A stretch of 29,932 bases of DNA from Albibeggiatoa sp964388965. GTDB taxonomy: Bacteria; Pseudomonadota; Gammaproteobacteria; Beggiatoales; Beggiatoaceae. Each line of letters begins with the position of its first letter. Positions within the stretch are counted from its first letter, which is position 1. The stretch spans positions 1-29,932 of the forward strand of contig CAYMCP010000045.1 of NCBI GenBank assembly GCA_964388965.1. Direction: 5' to 3'. The notes below the pieces were generated by a model. That model saw nothing but the letters and a program-made list of their open reading frames with translations. It was not told the DNA's origin and made no database searches. This document shows positions 8,446 to 17,266 of the stretch, in pieces. The translations under genes and the position numbers were made by a program.

Positions 8446-9891
8446 ATGCACTTTTCTACGATTCAAAAAATATTAGGATTGCTACTGATTGCATTTAGTT
8501 TAACCCTCTTTCCCCCAATGTTAGTTTCCTTAATTTATCAAGATACTGGTATGGGGGCGTTACTAGTCGCTTTTGCCGTCATGTTTGGTCTAGGTATGCT
8601 ATTTTGGTTTCCGGCGCGCCACGCAAAACAAGAACTTTACTTACGTGATGGTTTTATTATTACAGCCGCATTCTGGACGGTATTAGGTGTGATTGGTGCG
8701 TTGCCGTTTCTGTTTTTAGAAAATATTACAATTGCCAAAGCCGTATTTGAATCTGTTTCTGGATTTACTACAACAGGCGCAACAGTATTATCTGGTTTAG
8801 ATCAAATGCCAAAATCGCTTTTATACTATCGGCAACAATTACAATGGTTAGGTGGCTTGGGTATTATTGTTTTAGCGGTCGCTATTTTACCCATGTTAGG
8901 TATCGGTGGAATGCAATTATATCGTGCAGAGGCACCAGGTCCTATGCGTAATGAAAAAGTCACACCACGACTTGCTCATACCGCAAAAGCATTATTATTT
9001 ATTTACAGTAGCTTAACCATTGCATGTACTTTGGCATACTGGGCTGCAGGTATGAGCTTTTTTGACGCACTTTGTCATAGCTATACCACTGTTGCTACAG
9101 GTGGATTTTCTACGCATGATGCCAGTTTAGGATATTACAATAACCTCTGGATTGAAATAATTGCAATTTTTTTCATGATGATGGGAAGTATCAGTTTTTC
9201 AATTCATTTTATTGCGTGGCGCAAACTTGATTTAATGACTTATTGGCATGATTTTCAAGGAATGACTTTTATTGCCATTGTCACAGCTCTCATTGCTATT
9301 TCAGTTATCGTATTAATGTTGACCGATGAGTACGATAACTCTTTTACCGCGTTACGTTACGCCAGCTTTCAAGTTGTTTCGATTATTAGTAGCACGGGCT
9401 ATCTAACCACTGAATTTCACGAATGGCCTTTATTTTTACCTGTATTAATTCTAGGCAGTGGTTTTATTGGGGGGTGTGTCGGCTCAACAACGGGTGGGAT
9501 TCGTGTTGTGCGCGTGATTTTACTATATAAACAAGCAGCGCGTGAGATTACTCGCCTTATCCATCCCAATGCCATTGTGACGGTGAAAATTGGTCAACGT
9601 AAAGTATCAGATTCAGTTGCACAAGCCGTTTGGGGATTTAGTTTTTTATACATGGCAAGTTTTGTTTTATTATCCCTAATGTTTATGGCAACTGGAGTGG
9701 ATATGATAACTGCCTTTGCCGGTGTCTCTTCTACTTTGAATATGACAGGTGCGTCAATTGGTTCAGTCGCGTCAAGTTTTGGCGCAATCAGTGACGCGGG
9801 TTTATGGATACTCAGTTTTGCAATGCTATTAGGACGCTTAGAAGTATTTACCTTGCTTGTATTATTAACACCAGCCTTTTGGCGACATTAA
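8446..9891 (+). CDS. trkH: Trk-type potassium uptake protein TrkH
   Basis: This 481-residue inner-membrane K+ channel subunit has the four-fold repeated pore architecture of the Trk/Ktr/HKT superfamily. The four selectivity-filter loops are visible as SGFTTTGATV, TVATGGFSTHDAS, ISSTGYLTTEF and NMTGASIGSV. The conserved GGCVGSTTGGIRVVRV lies between the third and fourth. The length is normal for TrkH (E. coli 483). The start is ATG with no clear Shine-Dalgarno sequence. The cytoplasmic NAD-binding partner TrkA, needed for regulation, is not in the window and must be encoded elsewhere. The gene is convergent with the histidine kinase, with only about 22 bases between stops and no obvious terminator. 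Confidence 0.95.
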   Translation: MHFSTIQKILGLLLIAFSLTLFPPMLVSLIYQDTGMGALLVAFAVMFGLGMLFWFPARHAKQELYLRDGFIITAAFWTVLGVIGALPFLFLENITIAKAVFESVSGFTTTGATVLSGLDQMPKSLLYYRQQLQWLGGLGIIVLAVAILPMLGIGGMQLYRAEAPGPMRNEKVTPRLAHTAKALLFIYSSLTIACTLAYWAAGMSFFDALCHSYTTVATGGFSTHDASLGYYNNLWIEIIAIFFMMMGSISFSIHFIAWRKLDLMTYWHDFQGMTFIAIVTALIAISVIVLMLTDEYDNSFTALRYASFQVVSIISSTGYLTTEFHEWPLFLPVLILGSGFIGGCVGSTTGGIRVVRVILLYKQAAREITRLIHPNAIVTVKIGQRKVSDSVAQAVWGFSFLYMASFVLLSLMFMATGVDMITAFAGVSSTLNMTGASIGSVASSFGAISDAGLWILSFAMLLGRLEVFTLLVLLTPAFWRH

Positions 9892-9913
9892 ATTTATTGT
9901 GCGTGGTCAATTC

Positions 9914-12562
9914 TTATAAATTTCTCTTGTGCGTTGTTTTAGCCAGCAGTTCACGTACATGTCGCAATAATTCATCTCGATGATACGCGCCTTTTTGAAA
10001 TACCGTGTCTACTCGATTATTCAACCACACACGATCTTCAATCGTAATATCTTTAGCAGTCAAAACCACTACCGGAATGTGTTGCCACTGCTCATGCTTA
10101 CGCAAATGCACAATAAACTCAAATCCATCCATCTCTGGCATCATTAAATCAAGTAAAATCAAATCGGGATGATATTTTTCTAAACAGCGTAATGCCATTT
10201 CACCATTATTAGCCTCTATGACTTGCCAACCTGCTTTATTTAGCATCCGGATCACCATCTCACGAGTACGCTCGTCGTCCTCTACAACCATAACTGTAAA
10301 TGGTGGTCGTTCAGCACGATATTTGCGTAATACGGCAGTCAATTGATCACGACTAATTGGTTTAGTTAAATACTCAGCCGCACCCAATGAATACCCAATT
10401 TCTTTGTCCTCAACCAATGTCAACATAATTACCGGAATATGTGCTAAATCAGTATCTTGTTTTAATTGGGTTAAGACTTCCCAACCATCCATACCTGGCA
10501 TCATCACATCTAAGGTAATCGCATTAGGACGCAGTTTGCGAGCTAATTTTAAACCTTCTTCTCCGTTAGATGCTACCGCGACCTGATAGCCAATTTTACT
10601 CAAATAAGTTTTTAATAAAGTACGTGCGGCTTTATCATCATCTACAACGAGTACTGTTCCCCCTTCTGCTGGCATAAACACCTCGCTCGATGTTGATAAT
10701 CCTTCCTTCTCATCATTTACATGATCGCTTAATGCAATTTCAGCCGGTAAATGTACTGTAAGAGTGCTACCTTTACCAAATTCACTTTCTACGCTAATTG
10801 TACCGTGCATCATCTGGACAAAATGTTTAGTAATTGCCAGACCTAAACCTGTTCCACCATATTTGCGCGTTGTCGAAGCGTCGGCTTGTGTGAAACTCTG
10901 AAATAATTTTTCCTGTTGCTCGGCGGTCATACCAATACCGTCATCAGATACTTTAAACTGTATCCAACGATGTTTACCCCGTTCGACGCTTTGAACATCT
11001 AAAATGACATGACCCTGTTCAGTAAATTTCGACGCATTACTAAGTAGATTTAATAATATTTGGCGCGTTTTAGTCAAATCTGAGTACATATCCCCTAACG
11101 ATTCGCTTAACGATTCGCCATAAGTTACACTTAACGTATTTGCTTTATTTTCAATTAACGGGTGAATAGTCGTAATAATATTGTCGATCATCGCATTTAG
11201 GCTAAAATTCTCCAGATATAAATCCATTTTGTCCGCTTCGATTTTGGATATATCTAAAATATCGTTGATTAAACCTAACAAATGTCTAGCGGCTGCATGA
11301 ATATTTTTAACATCGGAGACGAGGTTTACCTCTGCGGTTATATCGCGCAATTCCTCTTCTAACATCTCGCTATAACCAATAATCGCATTCATAGGTGTAC
11401 GCAATTCATGACTCATATTAGCTAAAAACTGACTTTTGGCTAAATTAGCTTCTTCAGCCTTATGTTTTGCAGCTTTTAATTCTTCTGCTACTCGTTTTTG
11501 TGCAGTAATATCTTCCACGTTTGACCATGCGTATAATTCATGTTCGCGGTCAATGATTAAAGCTGAAATCCGTACTGGTACGGTATAACCATCTTTATGC
11601 TGATAAATTTTTTCCACAGGTCCGTAATGTCCGCCTATTCCTAATTGTTTAAACTCTGCTTTAGCTATTTCAATATCGTTTTCAATCACGATCTCCCAAT
11701 AATTTAACCGATACATTTCCGTGACTGGATAGCCAATGATTCGTGCGAATGCTGGATTGACTGTAACAAATTGTCCTGTATCTAATTTCCACAATGATAA
11801 GCCAACAAGTGTTGCTTTTAATAAATTACGATTATCTTGCTCACTGTCACACATACCCTTGTAAGAACGCTGTAAATTAATGCGCATCGTATTGATTGCA
11901 ATAATGACGTGTTCCAGTTCATCGATAGATTCGCCAGATTGGGGTTTTCGATCTAGGGTGAGAATGTTATCAAGGGTATCTGGTTCAAGTTGCTCGGTAT
12001 ATTGAGCAATTTTGTTTAGATGCCGCGCCACCATTTTATGGAATCCCCACAAAATAAAGATTGCAACTAGAAAAATTGCAGCCGCATTGGCGATGAGCGA
12101 TATGATTACACGCTTTACCAAGCGACCCGAAATATTTTCTGTGGTAGCAACAAGGTGTAATTTACCAAGAAAAGCGGTAAAATCTTTATTTTTGTGGAAT
12201 AAATCAAATTTGTGTTGTAATAGCTGAAAATCTTGTTTTTCTGTGCCGTATTCTAAAATAATATCACCATTAATGTCTGTAATATAAATATGTTGCATAC
12301 CAGAGAGCATTGCAATCTCGTGTAGAAGTATACTGATTTTGTCATTTTCTTTGCGCGACAAATGTTCACGAATCTTGTCTAAATAATTATCTTCGACATA
12401 CTGAATCCAAGTTTTAAGATTATTAACATCGGTGCGGTATTCTATGCCAAGTTGAATGGATGTAATGAGTAATGTTATCAAGAAGCTGACAAGCATCACA
12501 TAAAAAGTAAATTGGTAGGCGATTTTGCGTTTAAAGTTAAACAATTTCAAAATGTTTCTCAC
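9914..12562 (-). CDS. Hybrid sensor histidine kinase with two receivers
   Basis: This 882-residue membrane kinase has a transmembrane helix at about 17-40, an extracytoplasmic sensor of about 110 residues, and a second helix at about 152-175. A HAMP-like linker follows, then a PAS domain (about 245-365, ending SNVEDITAQKRVAEEL). The HisKA domain has phospho-accepting His 385 in NMSHELRTPMNAIIG. The HATPase contains NLLSNASKF, DDGIGM and GGTGLGLAI. Two receiver domains follow, with phospho-Asp near 685 (TLDVMMPGMDG) and 805 (LLDLMMPEMDG). There is no C-terminal Hpt domain. The stimulus is unknown. The annotated GTG start lacks a clear ribosome site; TTG at codon 5 preceded by GAGA is an alternative. 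A separately encoded Hpt protein at 15653-16006 is a natural relay partner, which is inference. Confidence 0.93.
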   Translation of the reverse strand: MRNILKLFNFKRKIAYQFTFYVMLVSFLITLLITSIQLGIEYRTDVNNLKTWIQYVEDNYLDKIREHLSRKENDKISILLHEIAMLSGMQHIYITDINGDIILEYGTEKQDFQLLQHKFDLFHKNKDFTAFLGKLHLVATTENISGRLVKRVIISLIANAAAIFLVAIFILWGFHKMVARHLNKIAQYTEQLEPDTLDNILTLDRKPQSGESIDELEHVIIAINTMRINLQRSYKGMCDSEQDNRNLLKATLVGLSLWKLDTGQFVTVNPAFARIIGYPVTEMYRLNYWEIVIENDIEIAKAEFKQLGIGGHYGPVEKIYQHKDGYTVPVRISALIIDREHELYAWSNVEDITAQKRVAEELKAAKHKAEEANLAKSQFLANMSHELRTPMNAIIGYSEMLEEELRDITAEVNLVSDVKNIHAAARHLLGLINDILDISKIEADKMDLYLENFSLNAMIDNIITTIHPLIENKANTLSVTYGESLSESLGDMYSDLTKTRQILLNLLSNASKFTEQGHVILDVQSVERGKHRWIQFKVSDDGIGMTAEQQEKLFQSFTQADASTTRKYGGTGLGLAITKHFVQMMHGTISVESEFGKGSTLTVHLPAEIALSDHVNDEKEGLSTSSEVFMPAEGGTVLVVDDDKAARTLLKTYLSKIGYQVAVASNGEEGLKLARKLRPNAITLDVMMPGMDGWEVLTQLKQDTDLAHIPVIMLTLVEDKEIGYSLGAAEYLTKPISRDQLTAVLRKYRAERPPFTVMVVEDDERTREMVIRMLNKAGWQVIEANNGEMALRCLEKYHPDLILLDLMMPEMDGFEFIVHLRKHEQWQHIPVVVLTAKDITIEDRVWLNNRVDTVFQKGAYHRDELLRHVRELLAKTTHKRNL

Positions 12563-12757
12563 TTTGACGTGTTTCTAAAACAAGATTTTAACGCTTCATT
12601 GAGCATTTGCAATATTTAATACACAAAAAAATATTAATCAACTTGTTTCAAAAACGCCACACTAAATGGTGTAATAGTGGTTAGAAATGTCTGAGTAGAC
12701 AAGATAGCACGAGATGTCTATGCTACAGTATTTCATCAATCTAACCTTCTGAATCTT

Positions 12758-13393
12758 ATGAAACCAACACAAGTATTTGTTGTGCGTCACGGTGAAACCA
12801 CCTGGAATAGGGAAGGACGTTTACAAGGACATTTGGATAGTCAACTGACAACCAAAGGTATTGCCCAAGCCAAAGCACTCGGTGAAAATTTAAAATATCA
12901 TAATTTTAATGCAATTTATGCTAGCGATCTAACTCGTACACGCATCACAGCAGAAAATATTGCATCCGAAAAACCTTGCCCAATTATTTTAGTACCACAA
13001 TTGCGCGAAAGAAATTTAGGTATTTTTCAAGGTCATACCCGTAAAGAATTATTGGATAGCTTTCCAAAACTCGCACCACCTTACTTGAATTATGAACCAG
13101 AATTTGTCATTCCGGAAGGTGAAAGTTTAATGCAATTTTGCCAGCGTTGCATGGATTGTTTTAATCATCTCGCCTCACAGCATGAAGGCGGTAAAATTTT
13201 AATTGTAACGCATGGTGGTGTATTAACTTGTTTATTTAAAATGGTTGTTGGCGTACCATTAAATACACCACGTAATTTTGTGTTATTAAATACCAGTCTT
13301 AATGTATTTTCTCATTATAAAGGACAGTGGATGTTAGAAAGTTGGGGAGATTTGAGCCATTTACAAAATATGCTTGCACTTGATGATACTTAG
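12758..13393 (+). CDS. Histidine phosphatase (phosphoglycerate mutase-like)
   Basis: This 211-residue member of histidine phosphatase branch 1 contains all the core residues. The phospho-His sits in VVRHGETTWN, with Arg following. ASDLTRTRITAENI holds the second Arg motif, RERNLGIFQGHTR holds the acid/base Glu, and VTHGGVL holds the second His. Size and order resemble GpmB/CobC/PhoE-type proteins, which remove phosphate from small molecules; true cofactor-dependent phosphoglycerate mutases are longer. The substrate cannot be assigned. It stands alone, divergent from the hybrid kinase and convergent with the GGDEF-EAL gene, with no clear Shine-Dalgarno sequence before ATG. Confidence 0.88.
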   Translation: MKPTQVFVVRHGETTWNREGRLQGHLDSQLTTKGIAQAKALGENLKYHNFNAIYASDLTRTRITAENIASEKPCPIILVPQLRERNLGIFQGHTRKELLDSFPKLAPPYLNYEPEFVIPEGESLMQFCQRCMDCFNHLASQHEGGKILIVTHGGVLTCLFKMVVGVPLNTPRNFVLLNTSLNVFSHYKGQWMLESWGDLSHLQNMLALDDT

Positions 13394-13502
13394 CAATTAG
13401 TTAAAAACGATTTCTCGGATTTTTAAGGTTTAGCAGTGTATCAAAGGACAGTCCCAATTTCCTAATAATTTCCTAAATATCCAAACCTACAATCATTGCT
13501 CG

Positions 13503-15650
13503 CTAAACAATATCTGTAAATTCCATTTTTGACAATATTTGCTCTTGCAGTGGTTGGGGTTTCCCAATCCAAAAACCTTGAACATAGTCTATTTTAAGCC
13601 CTTGCAATGTTTTAAAAATAGTCTCATTTTCCACAAATTCCGCAATAGTGGCAATATTCATCAACTGTGCAATATCATTAATCGACTCCGTCATTGCATG
13701 ACTGATTTTATCTTCGTGAATATGACGAATTAAATTACCATCAATTTTTAGGAAATCAATCGGCAATTTTTTCAAAAAATTAAATCCAGAAATGCCAGAG
13801 CCAAAATCATCCATCGCAATATGACAGCCTAACTTCTTTATTTCCTGAATAAAAATCTGTGCACCCGTAAAATTACTAATTGCTGCTGTTTCTGTCACTT
13901 CAAAGCAAATTTTATGTAATGGTACGCAAGTTGCGCTCAAATGCTTTTTCACCTGCTCTAAAAAATTTTTATCTGCCAACGAGTAGGTGGAAATATTAAT
14001 ACTACACAAATTTAAACTTTGTAAACGGGTTGGATTATTTGATAACCAATTTAATGTTTGATCAATGACGTATAAATCTAATGTTGGCATTAAATTATAA
14101 CGAGCGGCTGTGGATAAAAATGCACCGGGTGGAGCTAAGTGTCCTTGACGGTCGTCCATACGCAACAATATCTCATAAAACTTAGGGTAATCCGTTTCAT
14201 GTAGCGAGATAATTGGTTGATAAAACAAGTGAAATCCGGTATTTGTTTCTAAATTATCATTAATCACTGACACCCATTCAATTTCTTCAGCCAAGTCAGT
14301 ATCTTTATAGATGTGTACTTTATTACGCCCCGCATTTTTCGCTGCATAACACGCCGCGTCTGCCATCGCCAATACGCTTTTTTGGTTCGTCGTTTTATCT
14401 GACAAATGCTTAGTAATCGGCATTAAACCAATGCTAATACCAATTTTAAATATACGTTTATTAAGTTTATTTTTCTCATCTGTCCAAAAAAAACGTAAAT
14501 TTTGAACATCATCACACAATTTATGTGCAATTAATAGCGCATCTTGCAATTTACAATGCTCTAACAATAAACTGAATTCATCACCTCCTAAACGGGCTAA
14601 TGTTGCTCGTGAATAAGTATTAAATTCATTAATTGTTGTTTTTAATAATACTGCAACATCACGCAATAATTGATCGCCTGCATCATGACCACACGTATCA
14701 TTAACGATTTTAAACTGATCTAAATCTAGGTATAACAGTGCGTGCTCGACACCTTGATGATTTGGCTGTTGTAATAAATCATGTAACCGGTTATTAAATT
14801 CATGTCGATTAAACAAGGTTGTAAGCGCGTCATGCTTGGCTTGATAAGATAATTTTTGCGTCATGCGCCGATTTTCAGTCACGTCGTGAAATACTAAAAC
14901 CGCCCCAATCGTCTTGCCATGCCGATCTTGAATTGGCGCGGCAGAATCCTCAATAGCAAAATAACTCTGACTATTGCGATGCTGCAATACAATATCATTA
15001 TTATTAGTAGTTAATTCAACAATTTGTTTATCTTTCAAACATTTTTCAATCGGAAAATATATTTTCTGTTTGCTCGCTTCAGTAACCAGTGAAAAAATCT
15101 CATTTAATGGTTTTCCACGCGCTTCTACATTAGACCAACCAGTTAATTTAGTTGCAATTGGATTAATATACTCAATTAAACCTTTGGCATCAGTCGTAAT
15201 GACACCATCACCAATTGAGGCTAAAGTAATTTGTGCTTTTTCTTTTTCATCGAATAAAGCCTCTTCGGCGCGTTTTGCCTGTAAAATGTAATGAATTCGA
15301 TTACGCAATACATCCCAATTTACCGGCTTGGTAACATAATCCGTCGCGCCCGCCGCGTAAGCTTTATCTACCCATTCTCGACCAACATAGGCGGTTACGA
15401 TAATAACGGGTAAATATTTTGCGTCAGGTAAAGCTTTAATTTTTTGACAAGCAGTTAAACCATCTAAAGTAGGCATATCTGCGTCCATTAAAATTAAATC
15501 TGGATGATACTTAATGAAATAGTCAATTGCTTGTTGACCATCTTCTGCTGTTTTTACTCTGTAGCCAAACTTTTTTAATATTTCAGTTAGAACTCTACGC
15601 ATTAATGGTGCGTCATCTACTACCAAAATATGTCCTTGATAATTTGTCAT
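13503..15650 (-). CDS. Response regulator REC-PAS-GGDEF-EAL
   Basis: This 715-residue cytoplasmic regulator has a receiver domain (1-120) with phospho-Asp 56 in LILMDADMP. A PAS domain (about 140-260) follows. The GGDEF domain has an intact ARLGGDEF (355-359), but no RxxD inhibitory site is visible just upstream. The EAL domain (about 470-705) has its signature as EIL (Glu 493 in FYEILLRM). The other metal and catalytic positions look kept: Asn in INIST, Glu in FEVTET, DDFGSG, LKID, AEFVEN and VQGF. A phosphodiesterase is therefore likely, possibly bifunctional. It starts two bases after the Hpt gene and lacks its own ribosome site, so it is probably translationally coupled. Output is c-di-GMP turnover controlled by phosphorylation. 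Confidence 0.93.
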   Translation of the reverse strand: MTNYQGHILVVDDAPLMRRVLTEILKKFGYRVKTAEDGQQAIDYFIKYHPDLILMDADMPTLDGLTACQKIKALPDAKYLPVIIVTAYVGREWVDKAYAAGATDYVTKPVNWDVLRNRIHYILQAKRAEEALFDEKEKAQITLASIGDGVITTDAKGLIEYINPIATKLTGWSNVEARGKPLNEIFSLVTEASKQKIYFPIEKCLKDKQIVELTTNNNDIVLQHRNSQSYFAIEDSAAPIQDRHGKTIGAVLVFHDVTENRRMTQKLSYQAKHDALTTLFNRHEFNNRLHDLLQQPNHQGVEHALLYLDLDQFKIVNDTCGHDAGDQLLRDVAVLLKTTINEFNTYSRATLARLGGDEFSLLLEHCKLQDALLIAHKLCDDVQNLRFFWTDEKNKLNKRIFKIGISIGLMPITKHLSDKTTNQKSVLAMADAACYAAKNAGRNKVHIYKDTDLAEEIEWVSVINDNLETNTGFHLFYQPIISLHETDYPKFYEILLRMDDRQGHLAPPGAFLSTAARYNLMPTLDLYVIDQTLNWLSNNPTRLQSLNLCSINISTYSLADKNFLEQVKKHLSATCVPLHKICFEVTETAAISNFTGAQIFIQEIKKLGCHIAMDDFGSGISGFNFLKKLPIDFLKIDGNLIRHIHEDKISHAMTESINDIAQLMNIATIAEFVENETIFKTLQGLKIDYVQGFWIGKPQPLQEQILSKMEFTDIV

Positions 15651-15652
15651 AT

Positions 15653-16006
15653 TTAACGAGCCTGTTGTAATGCTGCAATGGCACGTTCAGTCTCGTAGTG
15701 TAATTTTTCCAAACAAGATGGAATATGCTGTGTTTGCATCGTTTCTGCTTTATCTTCTAATTCCTTGCAAATTTGTCCCACAACAACGAATCCCATTTGT
15801 AAACATTCACCTTTAAATTGATGTGATTTATGGCGTAAATATTCATAATCTTGTTGTTCAAAAGCTTGTATCAGTTGTTTGTACTGTTCTGGTGCATAAT
15901 CAATAAAATGCTGTTGTAACATTAAACACATCTCACTACCCATAACCTCCTCCAAATGTTGTAGCATGGTAAAATCAATTGGGCTAGATTCTGGCGATGT
16001 ACTCAT
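15653..16006 (-). CDS. Stand-alone Hpt phosphotransfer protein
   Basis: This 117-residue all-helical protein has one histidine phosphotransfer domain. The phospho-accepting residue is His 62 in KSHQFKGECLQMG, which fits the HxxKG...G pattern of the family; Phe replaces the usual Leu. It carries phosphoryl groups between receiver domains. GAGGG lies about seven bases before ATG. The GGDEF-EAL response regulator follows two bases after its stop. The nearby hybrid kinase at 9914-12562 has two receivers but no Hpt, so this protein could close the relay between that kinase and the c-di-GMP regulator. The gene order suggests this but does not prove it. Confidence 0.88.
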   Translation of the reverse strand: MSTSPESSPIDFTMLQHLEEVMGSEMCLMLQQHFIDYAPEQYKQLIQAFEQQDYEYLRHKSHQFKGECLQMGFVVVGQICKELEDKAETMQTQHIPSCLEKLHYETERAIAALQQAR

Positions 16007-16129
16007 TGTATTGCCCTCATTTTAATTTTTGGAGTGCAAAATTTTTTTTGCTAATCAGGCATGTAAAATGTATTTTACTGTGTTACTGCTAGCGTTTCAC
16101 ACTACCTATCCGAATTTTTAAATCACAAA

Positions 16130-16867
16130 CTAATTAGCGCATACTGGGCAATTTGGATTTTTACGCAACTGCACTGCATACCATTCCATTTGCAATGCGT
16201 CAAAAAATAATAAATGTCCTTGTTTCCCTGTTTTTGTAATAATTTTAATAGCCTCTAAAGCTTGCATACTACCAATCACACCTACTAATGGCGCGAGCAC
16301 ACCGGTTTGAGTGCAAGTTTCCTGCAAATCCTGTTCAGTTTGGTACAAACAACGGTAACAAGGCGTTTGCTTAGTCTGATTTAAAAATACACCAATTTGT
16401 CCTTCCATCCTAATCGCAGCGGCTAATACCAATGGTGTTTGCGTTTGCACACAAGCCTGATTTATTTGTAAACGTGTTGCCAAATTATCTGTACAGTCTA
16501 GCACCACGTCTACCCCAGTAATCTGCTGATTTAACGTATTGGTATCAAATAATTGATAAAATGTTTCTATTTGACAATCTGGATTATTCGCTTGTAATTG
16601 TTGCTTTGCAGAATCTACTTTATATTGCCCAATATTGCTTGTATGGTGAACAATTTGGCGTTGTAAGTTAGACAGTTCAACCCGATCAAAATCACATAAA
16701 ATTAATTTACCAACACCCGCCGCCGCTAAATATAAACTTGCAGGCGCACCCAAGCCACCTAAGCCAATAATCATTACTTTTGCATCTAACAAGCGTTGTT
16801 GCCCGATTATGTCTAATTCTGGCAAAAAAATATGCCGGCTATAACGTAATAGTTTATTATCATTCAT
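16130..16867 (-). CDS. moeB: MoeB/ThiF-family adenylyltransferase
   Basis: This 245-residue E1-like enzyme adenylates the C-terminal Gly of a ubiquitin-like sulfur carrier. RYSRHIFLPELDIIGQQRL is the classical opening. MIIGLGGLGAPASLYLAAAG is the nucleotide loop, CDFDRVELSNLQRQ is the Arg/Asn ATP motif, and DCTDNLATR is the DxxDN motif. Zinc ligands are CYRC and CPVC, and ETCTQTGVLAPLVG holds the conserved Cys. Its length equals E. coli MoeB (249). No rhodanese domain is attached. ThiF and HesA are close alternatives because no moaD or thiS is nearby. It follows a small membrane protein gene with a three-base gap. Confidence 0.88.
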   Translation of the reverse strand: MNDNKLLRYSRHIFLPELDIIGQQRLLDAKVMIIGLGGLGAPASLYLAAAGVGKLILCDFDRVELSNLQRQIVHHTSNIGQYKVDSAKQQLQANNPDCQIETFYQLFDTNTLNQQITGVDVVLDCTDNLATRLQINQACVQTQTPLVLAAAIRMEGQIGVFLNQTKQTPCYRCLYQTEQDLQETCTQTGVLAPLVGVIGSMQALEAIKIITKTGKQGHLLFFDALQMEWYAVQLRKNPNCPVCAN

Positions 16868-16870
16868 ATT

Positions 16871-17116
16871 TTATGACTTATCTGAATCTTCAAAATTAAA
16901 TTCATCATCGCTATCATCTTCGATACTATTCAACAATAGACGAATAACAAGCAGAGAAACAGATAAGACTAAACTGGTTAATAAACAAATTAAGGTCGCC
17001 TCAAATAAACTAAAGTGATAAATTTGAGCCAATATAAAACCCAGCCCAACAAATAGGCTAGAAAGTAATAAAATTGCGATAGCAATCAGAATCACTGTAA
17101 AAGAATATATAAACAT
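16871..17116 (-). CDS. Small two-helix membrane protein, function unknown
   Basis: This 81-residue protein is not recognised. Two hydrophobic segments (about 4-33 and 40-63) are followed by an acidic tail (EDDSDDEFNFEDSDKS). A hairpin topology with the acidic tail in the cytoplasm is likely. Its stop is three bases before the moeB start, so the two genes are in one transcript, but no functional link is known. Reality is supported by the tight spacing, coherent membrane topology and the absence of a competing frame. Confidence 0.65.
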   Translation of the reverse strand: MFIYSFTVILIAIAILLLSSLFVGLGFILAQIYHFSLFEATLICLLTSLVLSVSLLVIRLLLNSIEDDSDDEFNFEDSDKS

Positions 17117-17266
17117 TTAGGTAAATCCACACCATTAGCATAATTTATTAGTAGATTATTTGGTATTTAACACCGTAAAAAAAATATTGTCAAACCAAGC
17201 TGCTTGTTTTCAGTACACTAAGGTTTTAGAATCTAAAAAAACTTTTCAAACGGATTTAAACCACTC

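Noticed and set aside
13443..13460. GGACAGTCC palindrome after the phosphatase gene as terminator or REP
   Set aside because: The stem is only four base pairs without a T tract, too little to support a call.
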